Positions 51,580 through 62,540 of a DNA stretch of 64,000 nt are shown piece by piece; position 1 is the stretch's first letter; each line of letters begins with the position of its first letter. Origin of the DNA: Streptomyces griseoruber (GTDB lineage Bacteria > Actinomycetota > Actinomycetes > Streptomycetales > Streptomycetaceae); contig NZ_KQ948778.1 of assembly GCF_001514205.1 (NCBI RefSeq), forward strand, positions 156,270-220,269, in the 5' to 3' direction. The notes below the pieces were generated by a model. That model was not told the DNA's origin. It searched no databases and was given only the letters and a program-made list of their open reading frames with translations. A program made the translations under genes and the position numbers.

Positions 51580-54324
51580 TCAGCCCTTCTTGGGGTGCTT
51601 GGTGGAGCCGTAGGCCGTCAGGAAGCGGTCGCGGAAGGAACTCATCTTCCACACCGGGGCGTTGTGGGCGGGCCGCAGACCGTCGGTCCAGTTCCAGCTC
51701 GCGATCTTGTCGAGGACCTTCGGGTCCTTGGCCACGATCGAGATCGGCACGTCCCGGCTGGCGTTCTGGCCGCTGACCCGGGAGATCGGCTGGTGGTCGC
51801 CGAGGAAGACCAGGACCGTGTCGTCGCTGCCGTAGCGCTCCAGCCACTCGGTGAGCGCGGTCACCGAGTACTGGATCGACTTGCCGTACTCCTCCTTGGA
51901 CTTGGTGGAGTCGGCGATGACGTCGGACGCCTTGTTGCCGGCCGCCTCGATGCCGTCGAAGATCGAGCCGTCGCCCAGCTCGTCCCAGCCGACCATCTTC
52001 GGGATCGGCGCCCAGGGCTGGTGGCTGGAGGTCAGGATGATCTCCGACATCAGCGGCTTGTCACGCTCCTTGGAGTGCTCCAGCTGCTGGAACGCCTCCA
52101 GCGCGTACTGGTCCGGCATGGTCGACCAGCTGAACTTCGGTCCCTGGTAGCCCATCTGGAAGGCGTTGTACACCTTGTCCAGGCCGTAGTACTTCGCCTC
52201 CGGCCAGCCCTTCTGCACGCCCGGCATGACACCGACGGTGTCCCAGGCGCCCGTCTTCTTGAACACCTTGGTGAGGGAGAGGTGGTCGCTGGCCATCACC
52301 GTGCGGTAGCGCTGCTGGTTGTCGACCCACAGCCCGGACAGGGTGGTGGAGTGGCCGAGCCAGCTGCTGCCGCCGTACGTCGCCGAGGTCAGCCAGCCGC
52401 TCTTCGCGTGGAAGCCGGCCTTCGCGAGGGCCTCGGTGCGGGCCTGGAGGGTGGCGTCGACGCCGGGTGCCATGATCGGGTCCTCGATGGCGCTGCGGCC
52501 GTAGCTCTCGATGAACGTGAAGATCATGTCCTTGCCGCGCAGATCGGGCACGAGCTGGTCGGCGGGGGTGTTGCCGAAGGTGTCGCTGCGGGTCTCCTTG
52601 CCGAACGCGGCCTCGTCCCGGATCGTGTCCCGCACCTGCCTTGCCTCGGACTGGAGCCGGTTCGCCACCCGGTCGGAGGCGACCGGGATACCGGCGTACT
52701 GGAAGCCCAGCACCGAGCAGGTGATCCAGGCGGTGCCCGCGATCAGGGTGCCGCGGGTGGCCATGCGGGTGTCGCGGACCAGGATGTTGCTCAGCCGGAC
52801 CGTCGCCAGCGCCGTCACCGTGATCACGAGGACGACGAGCAGGACGACACCGATCGCCGCCGCGACGGCGGTGGTGCCGCCCAGGGTGTCCGCGAGATAC
52901 GACTGCGCGTCGTTCAGCAGGCCCCAGTCCAGGACCAGGTTGAAGTCCCGGCCCAGGTACTCCATGAAACCGATGTCGAGCAGGTTCAGCACGGTCAGCG
53001 CACCGAGCACCGCCCCGCCGAGCGCCGCCAGCGCGATCCGCGGCCGGCGCGGCAGCGCGAGCATCACCGCAGCCCCGATGATCGCCTCACCGGGCAGCCT
53101 GACGAACCGGTTCACCTGCAACGCGGCCATCCGGTTCGGCAGCAGCAGCGCCCCGATCACCAGCACGAGCGACAACAGGGTCACCGCCCACCACACCCCC
53201 CGGGCGACCCCGGGATGACGCCCACGCCAGGCACGCACGTACGCCACGCGGGCCTTGAGAGAGGGGTGCTCGGGGGACTCGTCATCGGCGTGCCCGGGCT
53301 GCTCCGAAGGGGAATCCGCGGCGGACCGCTCCACAGCGCCCTCGGTCTCGGGGACCGGAGTGTCCGCGGCCGCGGGGCTCTCCGGGACCTCCTTCACGGA
53401 ACCCACGCCAGGCGCCGACTCCGCCGGTTCCTCACCGGCTGCCGTTTCCCCGTCGCCCGCGCTCTTCTCAGGGACCCCGGCCTCTTCGGCGCCCACCGGC
53501 TCCGCAGCCGCCGCCGTCGCCGTCTCCTCGGCACCGACCGGCTCACGCCCCTCCGCCCCTTCGGCGCCCGCTGCCCCTTCAGCCCCCACCGGTTCCCCGG
53601 CCCCCACCGGTTCCCCGGCCCCCACCGGTTCCCCGGCCCCCACCGGTTCCCCGGCCCCCACCGGTTCCCCGGCCCCCACCGGTTCCCCGGCCCCCACCGG
53701 TTCCCCGGCCCCCACCGGTTCCCCGGCCTCGGCCGGTTCCCCGGCCTTGGCCTGCTGTCCGGGGTTCGCCGGTTCCTCGGCCCCTGCCGGTTTCTCGGCC
53801 CCTGCCGGTTTCTCGGCCTCGGCCGGGTTCCCGGCCCTCGCCGGCTCTTCGGAGCCCGTTGGTACCTCAGCGTCAGCCAGTTCCCCAGCCCCTGCCAGTA
53901 CTTCGGCCCCTGCCAGTGCCTCGGCCCCCGCCGGTTCCTCGGCCTCAGCCGGGTTCCCGGCCCTCGCCGGCTTTTCGGAGCCCGCTGCCGCCTCTGCCTC
54001 CACCGACTTTCCGGAGCCCGCCGGTTCCTCGGCCCCCGCCGGTTCCCCGGCCTCAGCCAGGTTTCCGGCCTTGGCCTGCTGTCCGGGGCCCGCCGGTTCC
54101 TCAGCCCCCGCCGGTTCCTCAGCCCCCGCCGGTTCCTCAGCCCCTGCCGGTTCCCCGGTCTCAACCGGTTCCCCAACCTCCGTCGGCTCCCCAGCCCGTG
54201 CCCGTTCCTGAGTGTTCGTCAATTCGTCTGCGGCCGGGCGTTCCTCGGGCGTGCGGGAGGGCGCTGTGGTGTCTTCGGGTTCTTTCGAAGCCGTTGGCTG
54301 GGTTGAGCGAGTGGAGACAGGCAC
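51580..54324 (-). CDS. LtaS/sulfatase-like membrane enzyme with long repetitive N-terminus
   Basis: The 914-residue protein has a low-complexity acidic N-terminus (about 20-340) of Gly-Glu-Pro, Ala-Gly-Ala-Glu-Glu and Pro-Val-Gly-Ala units, then about five transmembrane helices (370-530). A sulfatase/phosphoglycerol-transferase domain follows from about 598 with FTFIESYGRSAIED, TYGGSSWLGHST, and FLGDHQPIS for metals. It resembles LTA-synthase-like enzymes that transfer a polar head group to wall glycopolymers. GTG 54324 has AAGGACCCTCGG upstream. The repeats (see 53591-53716) are in phase. Confidence 0.85.
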   Translation of the reverse strand: MPVSTRSTQPTASKEPEDTTAPSRTPEERPAADELTNTQERARAGEPTEVGEPVETGEPAGAEEPAGAEEPAGAEEPAGPGQQAKAGNLAEAGEPAGAEEPAGSGKSVEAEAAAGSEKPARAGNPAEAEEPAGAEALAGAEVLAGAGELADAEVPTGSEEPARAGNPAEAEKPAGAEKPAGAEEPANPGQQAKAGEPAEAGEPVGAGEPVGAGEPVGAGEPVGAGEPVGAGEPVGAGEPVGAGEPVGAEGAAGAEGAEGREPVGAEETATAAAAEPVGAEEAGVPEKSAGDGETAAGEEPAESAPGVGSVKEVPESPAAADTPVPETEGAVERSAADSPSEQPGHADDESPEHPSLKARVAYVRAWRGRHPGVARGVWWAVTLLSLVLVIGALLLPNRMAALQVNRFVRLPGEAIIGAAVMLALPRRPRIALAALGGAVLGALTVLNLLDIGFMEYLGRDFNLVLDWGLLNDAQSYLADTLGGTTAVAAAIGVVLLVVLVITVTALATVRLSNILVRDTRMATRGTLIAGTAWITCSVLGFQYAGIPVASDRVANRLQSEARQVRDTIRDEAAFGKETRSDTFGNTPADQLVPDLRGKDMIFTFIESYGRSAIEDPIMAPGVDATLQARTEALAKAGFHAKSGWLTSATYGGSSWLGHSTTLSGLWVDNQQRYRTVMASDHLSLTKVFKKTGAWDTVGVMPGVQKGWPEAKYYGLDKVYNAFQMGYQGPKFSWSTMPDQYALEAFQQLEHSKERDKPLMSEIILTSSHQPWAPIPKMVGWDELGDGSIFDGIEAAGNKASDVIADSTKSKEEYGKSIQYSVTALTEWLERYGSDDTVLVFLGDHQPISRVSGQNASRDVPISIVAKDPKVLDKIASWNWTDGLRPAHNAPVWKMSSFRDRFLTAYGSTKHPKKG
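53591..53716 (-). repeat. In-frame 18-bp tandem repeats encoding a Gly-Glu-Pro-Val-Gly-Ala array
   Basis: Seven perfect consecutive copies of the unit GGTTCCCCGGCCCCCACC (plus strand) run from 53591, each encoding six residues of the minus-strand gene. Imperfect copies continue on both sides (53717-54210 has diverged units). Because the unit is a multiple of three, changes in copy number lengthen or shorten the N-terminal linker without a frameshift. High GC and perfect identity favour slippage. Confidence 0.95.
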
Positions 54325-54489
54325 CCGAGGGTCCTTCCGTACGAAGCCCGGTGTTCGGCGGACCCGGCGCGGGAAGGCCGGATCCGCCTCAGTTTCGTAC
54401 GGCCTGCCCCCGGCCCGTGTTCAGCCCCCTCGGCCAGCGGTCGGCAAACACCGTGCAAACGTCACGCCAAGCACCCCGCCCGGTCGCCG

Positions 54490-56430
54490 TTACGCCCCGC
54501 CGACCGCCGTGAGCAGCGCCAACGGGGCCGCCGCCGCGCGGGACTCCCGTACGCACGCGTGCGGGTAGGGAACCGGTTCGGAGTGCGTGTCGCGGCCGTA
54601 GCCGGCGAGCACCTCGGGGAGCCGGTGCCCGGTCGCCGTCGCCGCGTCGACCAGCGCGCGGGCGACCGTACGGGCCTCGTCGTGCAGGCCGTACCGCGCG
54701 AGCCCGAGCGTGATCAGCGCGTTGTCGTGCGGCCAGACCGAACCGCGGTGGTAGGAGAGCGGGTGGTACGCCGCCTGCCCCGCGGCGAGGGTGCGTACGC
54801 CCCAGCCCGAGAAGAAGTCGGGTTCCAGCAACCGCCGGCCGACGACCTCGCCGTACTCCTTGTCCAGCAGCCCCGACCACAGCAGATGCCCGGCGTCGGA
54901 GGCCAGCGCGTCGACCTGGCGGCCCGTCCCGTCCAGCGCGAGCGCCGGGAAGGAGCGCTCCGGCATCCAGAAGTCCCGCTGGAAGCGGTCCCGCAGATCG
55001 GCGGCCGCCTGTTCGAGGAGGGCGGCGTACGTGGTGTCGTCCCACACCGTGCGCGCCACCCACGCCGTGCGGCGCAGCGCGTCGTACGCGTATCCCTGCG
55101 CCCCCGCCGCCATGACCGCCCCGGTGGCGCGGGTGCCGTCGGCGGAGCAGATGGAGCCGGGGGAGTCCTTCCAGTTCTGGTTGGCGAGGCCGCCCTGGTC
55201 GGCGCGGTAGATCAGATAGCCGCGGGAGGTCAGTCCGCCGTGGTCGAGCATCCAGGCGACCGCCGCGCGGGCGTGCGGCTCCAGTCGGCGGGCCAGCGCG
55301 GTGTCGCCGGTGTGTTCGACGTACGCGCCGAGGACGACGAGGAAGAGCGGGGTCGCGTCGACCGAGCCGTAGTAGCGGCCGTACGGGACCTGCCCGAAGT
55401 GGGCCAGCTCGCCGTGCCGCACCTCGTGGACGATCTTGCCGGGCTGGGACACCGACGGCGCGTGGGACTCGGTGGCCTGGGCGGCGGCGAGTGCCGGGAG
55501 CGTGGCGGCGGCCAGCTGCGGACGGTAGGGGAGCGCGAAGAGGGAGGTGAGGAGGGCGTCGCGACCGAGGAGGGCGAGGAACCAGGGCGCTCCGGCGGCC
55601 GGCACGCGCAGCTCCTCGCCGTCCGGACCGGTCGCCTGGACCTGGAGCGTGGCGAGATCGGCGAGCCCTCGAACACAGGCGGTCGCCAGTTCGGGCCATT
55701 CCGTGGGAAAAGCGACACCTTCCATGAACTCGCCCTCATACGCAAGAAGCTTTTCAGCCATCGCCGAGGGGGAGCGGGGAACCCGCAGCGCACGTTTCTC
55801 GCCATGCGGCCGCGCCATCACCCGCAGGATCAGCTCGGCGCTGCCGTGCGCCTGAAGCTCCAGCGTCCACACCAGCCGGCGGGCGCCGGTGCCGGTCTCC
55901 TCGACGGCGTCCGGGGCGGGTTCGGCGGTCACCGTCGTGCAGGACCGCCACTCCCCGCGCCGGTAGCCGAACTCCACGCCGTCGTCGAGGACCTCGCGGC
56001 GGCGGACGGCGCCCGTCTTCGCGTACGTACGGTGGTCGGAGCGCAGCTCGAACTGGTCCGCGAAGTCCGCGTCCACGGTCAGCGCGAGCCGGACCGTGGT
56101 CGGGACCGGTCGGTTGCCGACCACCCGCACCGACTCCACGAACGAGCAGTCCCCGACAGCCTGTTCACGGAAGAGCGTGCAGGACGGCGGCTCGTCCCGC
56201 CCGCCGCGTGGGACGAGCACACAGCGGGTGGTGTCCCCGCCCGCGATCGGCGCGAGTTCCTCCGGTACCGCGCCGTCCACCGTCAGCTGCCAGCGGCTGA
56301 GGTGCCGGGCGTCCCGGACGAACAGCCCCTGCGGGGCGGAGCCGGCGCCCCGTACCCCGCTGATGTCCCCGCGCTCGCCGACGGCGGCGAACGTCCCGCC
56401 GTACACGAGCAGATGATGCCGGTCCGTCAT
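54490..56430 (-). CDS. Glycogen debranching / amylo-alpha-1,6-glucosidase-like protein
   Basis: The 646-residue protein starts RHHLLVYGGTFAAVGERGDISGV, the N-terminal beta domain of this family. The (alpha/alpha)6 barrel has WFLALLGRDALLTS, GRYYGSVDATPLFLV, QNWKDSP, and HRGSVWPHDNALI with likely acid residues. It probably hydrolyses alpha-glucans or a compatible-solute glycoside. Its ATG overlaps the stop of the next upstream gene (ATGA, 56427-56430). It is controlled in common with its partner, probably by the divergent ROK protein. Confidence 0.87.
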   Translation of the reverse strand: MTDRHHLLVYGGTFAAVGERGDISGVRGAGSAPQGLFVRDARHLSRWQLTVDGAVPEELAPIAGGDTTRCVLVPRGGRDEPPSCTLFREQAVGDCSFVESVRVVGNRPVPTTVRLALTVDADFADQFELRSDHRTYAKTGAVRRREVLDDGVEFGYRRGEWRSCTTVTAEPAPDAVEETGTGARRLVWTLELQAHGSAELILRVMARPHGEKRALRVPRSPSAMAEKLLAYEGEFMEGVAFPTEWPELATACVRGLADLATLQVQATGPDGEELRVPAAGAPWFLALLGRDALLTSLFALPYRPQLAAATLPALAAAQATESHAPSVSQPGKIVHEVRHGELAHFGQVPYGRYYGSVDATPLFLVVLGAYVEHTGDTALARRLEPHARAAVAWMLDHGGLTSRGYLIYRADQGGLANQNWKDSPGSICSADGTRATGAVMAAGAQGYAYDALRRTAWVARTVWDDTTYAALLEQAAADLRDRFQRDFWMPERSFPALALDGTGRQVDALASDAGHLLWSGLLDKEYGEVVGRRLLEPDFFSGWGVRTLAAGQAAYHPLSYHRGSVWPHDNALITLGLARYGLHDEARTVARALVDAATATGHRLPEVLAGYGRDTHSEPVPYPHACVRESRAAAAPLALLTAVGGA

Positions 56431-57881
56431 CCCTGGTCCCCTCCCTTGTCGGTCGCGGTGTGCTGGTGGAGCAGGTCGAGCGTGAGCGCGGCGGTCCAGC
56501 TGAAGCCGGTCGCGCCGCACGCCTCGCCGGTGTACGGATCGACGTACTCGGCGAAGTCCGAGGTGAGCGCGGTGTCCAGGGCGGCCCGGCGCAGGGCGTC
56601 CGCGTCCGCGAGGTGGCCGTGCAGCCGCAGTCCGCGCTCCAGGAGCCAGGCCGTGTTGAACCAGGCCGGGCCGCGCCAGTAGCGGTGCGGGTCGAAGGCC
56701 TCGCCGAGCAGGTCGTAGCTGGGGACGAGACGGGTCGTCGTACCGCACCCGAAGTGCGGGCCCCTGAGCGTGCGGACGACGGCCGCCGCCACCTCGCGCG
56801 GCAGGTCCGGCAGGAGCAGCGGGACCAGCCCGGAGACCCCGCGCTCGCGGATCAGGCCGCCCCCGTGGACCAGCCCGGAGACCGCGTGCTCGCGGACCGG
56901 GCCGCCGGAGCCGTGCACGTCCCGGCAGAAGAACATGCCCTCCGCCGGGTCCCACAGCCGCTCCACGAGCGCCGCCGTGAGCCGCTCGGCGCGCGCGTGC
57001 CGGGCGGTCGCCGTCGCCCCCAGCTCCCGCGCGATCCGGGCGAGGGCGTGCTCGGAGGCGATGAGCAGCGCGTTGAAGGAAGGATCCTCCACCGCGAAGT
57101 CGCCCCTCGCGTCGGCGTACCCGGAGTCCCGGTAGTCCGTCGCCAGCCGGACGTACCGCCCGTAGTCGAGGTCCGTCGGCCGGTCCTCGGCCGCCCCGTG
57201 GTCGAGGTCGGCGCGCCGGAAGGAGCGGGCCGGGGCCGGGGCGACCCGGGCGAGCGGGGCGTCCCAGCTCGGCGCGTTGTCCATCCCCTGCTCCCAGGGG
57301 TGGACGACGGAGACGAGCCCGGCCCCGCCGTGATCGCGCCGGTGCAGCAGATAGCGGTGCCAGGCGGCCAGCTGTGGGTAGACCCGGGCCAGGAAGCCCC
57401 GTGCCCGGGACAGCCCCGGGTCGGCGCGGTGCACCAGCCAGGCCGCGAGCGCGTGCACCGGTGGCTGCACGATGCCCGAGGTCTGTACGGTGCGCGGGGC
57501 GCCCGCAGCGCGCCCGGCGGTCGAGGAGCGCCAGAAGTCGGGGCTCGGGAAGTAGGCGTCGAGCGGCACGGAGGGGTTGAAGACGATGTGCGGGACGCGC
57601 CCGTCGCCCCACTGGGCGGCCAGCAGGGTCTCCAGCTCGGTCTGCGCCCGCAGCGGCGAGACATGCCTCAGGCCGATCGCGACGAACGCCGAGTCCCAGG
57701 ACCACTGGTGCGGGTACAGCCGGCGCGAGGGCACCGTCGAGGTGCCCGTCCAGTTGCTCTCCAGTACCTCCACCGCGCCGTCGTGCACCGCTCTGAGGTG
57801 CGGCGGACCCGGCGGGGCCGCCGGATCGTATACGGCGGTGTCCTCCGCCGGGCGGGCGATGAGCTGGGCGGTGCGATCCAC
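56427..57881 (-). CDS. MGH/GH63-like alpha-glucosidase, first gene of a ROK-controlled operon
   Basis: The 484-residue (alpha/alpha)6-barrel glycosidase has LYPHQWSWDSAFVAIGLRHV, SGIVQPPVHALAAWLVHR, HPWEQGMDNAPSWDAPL, and WRGPAWFNTAWLLERGL, as in mannosylglycerate/glucosylglycerate hydrolase-like proteins. No signal peptide is present. GTG 57881 has GGGGAG about 8 nt upstream; the longer frame extends into the AT-rich promoter and is unlikely. It is divergent from the ROK gene across 123 bp. Confidence 0.85.
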   Translation of the reverse strand: MDRTAQLIARPAEDTAVYDPAAPPGPPHLRAVHDGAVEVLESNWTGTSTVPSRRLYPHQWSWDSAFVAIGLRHVSPLRAQTELETLLAAQWGDGRVPHIVFNPSVPLDAYFPSPDFWRSSTAGRAAGAPRTVQTSGIVQPPVHALAAWLVHRADPGLSRARGFLARVYPQLAAWHRYLLHRRDHGGAGLVSVVHPWEQGMDNAPSWDAPLARVAPAPARSFRRADLDHGAAEDRPTDLDYGRYVRLATDYRDSGYADARGDFAVEDPSFNALLIASEHALARIARELGATATARHARAERLTAALVERLWDPAEGMFFCRDVHGSGGPVREHAVSGLVHGGGLIRERGVSGLVPLLLPDLPREVAAAVVRTLRGPHFGCGTTTRLVPSYDLLGEAFDPHRYWRGPAWFNTAWLLERGLRLHGHLADADALRRAALDTALTSDFAEYVDPYTGEACGATGFSWTAALTLDLLHQHTATDKGGDQG

Positions 57882-57944
57882 TCGGGGCTCCCCGAAAGAG
57901 ACATCAAGGCCCCCTGGTTCGGCGGGGGCTACCGTAGGGTTACG

Positions 57945-57993
57945 TCTATTTAACACGCAAAACTCAATATGTAATGCAAGCTTGAGAAACACA
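57945..57993. promoter_or_regulatory. AT-rich divergent promoter/operator region of the glucosidase operon and ROK gene
   Basis: This stretch is clearly AT-rich in a genome of about 70% GC and holds CTCA and TGAG half-sites plus TTAACA and TATGTAAT elements. ROK repressors bind AT-rich palindromes, so it is the likely operator. Exact -35 and -10 elements are ambiguous. Confidence 0.45.
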
Positions 57994-58004
57994 AGGGGGT
58001 GCGC

Positions 58005-59225
58005 ATGACTGGGCGTCCGGGACGGACCGGCAGGGCGGGTGGTCAGGCCAGCGCCGGAGAACTGCTCGAACTGGTGCGCAGTGGGCGAGCGACGACACGC
58101 GGCGCCCTGCAACAGGCGACGGGCCTCTCCCGTGCGACGGTCGGACAGCGTCTGGACCGGCTGTTCCGGGCGGGCTGGCTGCGCGAGGGCGGCGGCGGGC
58201 CGGTCGGCTCACCGCTGGGCGGCCGCCCCTCGATCACGCTGGAGTTCGACGACGACCACGCGGTGGTGCTCGCCGCCGACCTGGACACCCGGCACGCCCG
58301 CGCGGCCGTGCTGTCCCTGACCGGCGAGATACTCGCGGAGCACTCCGGCACGCTGGCCGTCGAGGACGGCCCGGACCCCGTCCTCGGTGAACTGGGCGGC
58401 TGGTTCGCCGAGTTGCTGGAGAAGGCGGGCCACCGGGCGCAGGAGGTCTGCGGCATCGGCCTCGCCGTGCCCGGTCCGGTGGACAGCGACACGGGCCGGG
58501 TGGTGCAGCCGCCGATGATGCCCGGCTGGGACGGCTACGACATAAGAGGCCGCCTCGCCAGGGCGTTCACCGAGCGCACCGGCGCCCCGGCGGTGCCCGT
58601 CCTCGTCGACAACGACGCGAACCTGATGGCGTACGGCGAACAGCGCACCGGCCACCCCGACTGCTCGGCGTTCGTCCTGGTCAAGGTCTCGACGGGCATA
58701 GGCGCGGGGGTCGTGGTGAACGGCTCGGTCTTCCGGGGGATCGACGGGGGCGCGGGGGACATCGGGCACATCCGGGTGGGCGCCGAGGCGCTGTGCCGGT
58801 GCGGTTCCCACGGCTGTCTCGCCGCCGTGGCCAGCGGTGGTGCCGTGGCCCGCAGACTGGCGGAGACCGGGGTGCCGGCGGCCTCCGGCTCGGACGTACG
58901 GGACCTGCTGGCGGCCGGGCATCCGGGGGCGGCGGCGCTGGCGCGGGAGGCGGGGCGGCAGGTGGGGGACGTCCTGGCGACGGTCGTGACCCTGCTGAAC
59001 CCCGGGGTGCTGATGATCGCCGGGGACCTGGCGGGCACGGCCTTCCTCACCGGGGTGCGCGAGCTGCTCTACCAGCGGGCGCTGCCGCGCTCCACCGCCC
59101 ATCTGGACGTGGTGACCTCGCGGCTGGGGGAGCGGGCGGGGCTGGTGGGAGCGGGTGCGCTGGTCGTGGAGCACCTCTACGCACCCGAGCGGGTGGAGGA
59201 GCGGTTGCTGGCCCTGGGGGTGTGA
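58005..59225 (+). CDS. ROK-family transcriptional repressor / sugar kinase-like
   Basis: The 406-residue protein has an N-terminal winged HTH (GALQQATGLSRATVGQRLDRLFRAGWL) and a ROK sugar-binding domain: VPVLVDNDANLMAYGEQ, GAGDIGHIRVG, and CRCGSHGCLAAVASGG, the zinc-binding CxCGxxGC-type motif. It is probably a repressor relieved by a sugar from alpha-glucan breakdown. ATG 58005 has AAGGGGG 5 nt upstream; GTG 57999 would shorten the spacing. It is divergent from the two-glucosidase operon. A large hairpin lies 130 bp past the stop. Confidence 0.9.
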   Translation: MTGRPGRTGRAGGQASAGELLELVRSGRATTRGALQQATGLSRATVGQRLDRLFRAGWLREGGGGPVGSPLGGRPSITLEFDDDHAVVLAADLDTRHARAAVLSLTGEILAEHSGTLAVEDGPDPVLGELGGWFAELLEKAGHRAQEVCGIGLAVPGPVDSDTGRVVQPPMMPGWDGYDIRGRLARAFTERTGAPAVPVLVDNDANLMAYGEQRTGHPDCSAFVLVKVSTGIGAGVVVNGSVFRGIDGGAGDIGHIRVGAEALCRCGSHGCLAAVASGGAVARRLAETGVPAASGSDVRDLLAAGHPGAAALAREAGRQVGDVLATVVTLLNPGVLMIAGDLAGTAFLTGVRELLYQRALPRSTAHLDVVTSRLGERAGLVGAGALVVEHLYAPERVEERLLALGV

Positions 59226-59316
59226 GGGACGCTCGTGGAGTGAGTCCGGAGTGAGTCCGCATGGTGAAATCCGCTCCCGGGGCAGCGTGATTCTCGCCAC
59301 CCTTGAGGGGTGTGAT

Positions 59317-59431
59317 GCTCAGATGAGCGGATCATGGATCGAATGCACTTCTCCAAGGGGTGGCACTGGGTGCCACCCCTTGATCGTTCATCGATCGAAA
59401 TCAGACGTGCGGAGCGCCTGCTCATCTGAGC
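59317..59431. repeat. Long-range inverted repeat with self-complementary arms
   Basis: GCTCAGATGAGC (59317-59328) is the exact reverse complement of GCTCATCTGAGC (59420-59431). Each arm is itself nearly palindromic (GCTCA..TGAGC), so each can form a small hairpin or the two can pair with each other and enclose the 11-bp stem at 59355-59381. Confidence 0.7.
59355..59381 (+). terminator. Strong 11-bp hairpin after the ROK gene
   Basis: AAGGGGTGGCA (59355-59365) pairs perfectly with TGCCACCCCTT (59371-59381) around a 5-nt loop. It may end ROK transcription or belong to a structured leader of ppdK. Confidence 0.65.
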
Positions 59432-59560
59432 GTCTGGCCGCACCTGTGGAGGCTTTCGCGTTCAAGAAGTGAAAACATGAGCCGCCTTGCGCTTGCCAAG
59501 CTTTGACTTTCAATCCACTGGATGACGACGGGTTACAGGCGCATGACGCACAAGTGGACG

Positions 59561-59585
59561 TACCCAGACGCCTTTGATCTGGGTA
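59561..59585. promoter_or_regulatory. Palindrome overlapping a -10-like element upstream of ppdK
   Basis: TACCCAGA (59561-59568) and TCTGGGTA (59578-59585) are perfect 8-bp arms with a 9-bp spacer. TATGTT (59584-59589) begins inside the right arm and lies 45 bp before the GTG. It has the form of an operator over a promoter. Confidence 0.5.
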
Positions 59586-59634
59586 TGTTCCTCGCCGTCA
59601 GGGCAGCCACCGCGTCCTCGAGGAGTCGAGACCC

Positions 59635-62382
<2,748 letters not shown>

Positions 62383-62404
62383 GCCCCTGAGGGGCCTGTG
62401 AGCC

Positions 62405-62456
62405 CCGGAGCCGCCGTCGGTCCCCGACCCTCAGTACCGATCGGCGGCGGCTCCGG
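62405..62456 (+). terminator. First hairpin after ppdK
   Basis: CCGGAGCCGCCG (62405-62416) and CGGCGGCTCCGG (62445-62456) form a 12-bp stem, with inner TCGGT/ACCGA (62417-62421, 62436-62440) and a 4-nt bulge. Confidence 0.75.
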
Positions 62457-62466
62457 CACGCAAGAG

Positions 62467-62499
62467 GAGGGCGGCATCCTGTGCGGGGGTGCCGCCCTC
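62467..62499 (+). terminator. Second hairpin after ppdK
   Basis: GAGGGCGGCA (62467-62476) and TGCCGCCCTC (62490-62499) form a 10-bp perfect stem with a 13-nt loop, followed by TT. It sits just before the truncated ABC gene. Confidence 0.75.
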
Positions 62500-62540
62500 T
62501 TGGGTTGCCGACACCGCTGGTCAGCTGGCATCTCCCATTC

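Larger units (their letters stand above)
59226..59634. other. 409-bp gap between the ROK gene and ppdK, with several structures
   Basis: No protein gene is seen. Contents include an 11-bp hairpin (59355-59381), a pair of 12-bp inverted elements (59317-59328 and 59420-59431), and an 8-bp palindrome with a -10-like TATGTT (59561-59589) before ppdK. A promoter is expected in the right half. Confidence 0.5.

Noticed and set aside
53591..53716. Regular repeats as a possible CRISPR array
   Set aside because: The units are contiguous 18-bp copies without unique spacers, lie inside a coding frame and have no cas genes nearby.
54490..57705. One giant glycosidase frame joining both glucosidase genes
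   Set aside because: The portion past 56430 is a shadow of the second gene; both genes have their own starts, and they overlap by 4 bp in different frames.
59226..59634. tRNA or known riboswitch before ppdK
   Set aside because: No cloverleaf, no T-loop GGTTCGAATCC-like box, and no riboswitch consensus that I recognise.
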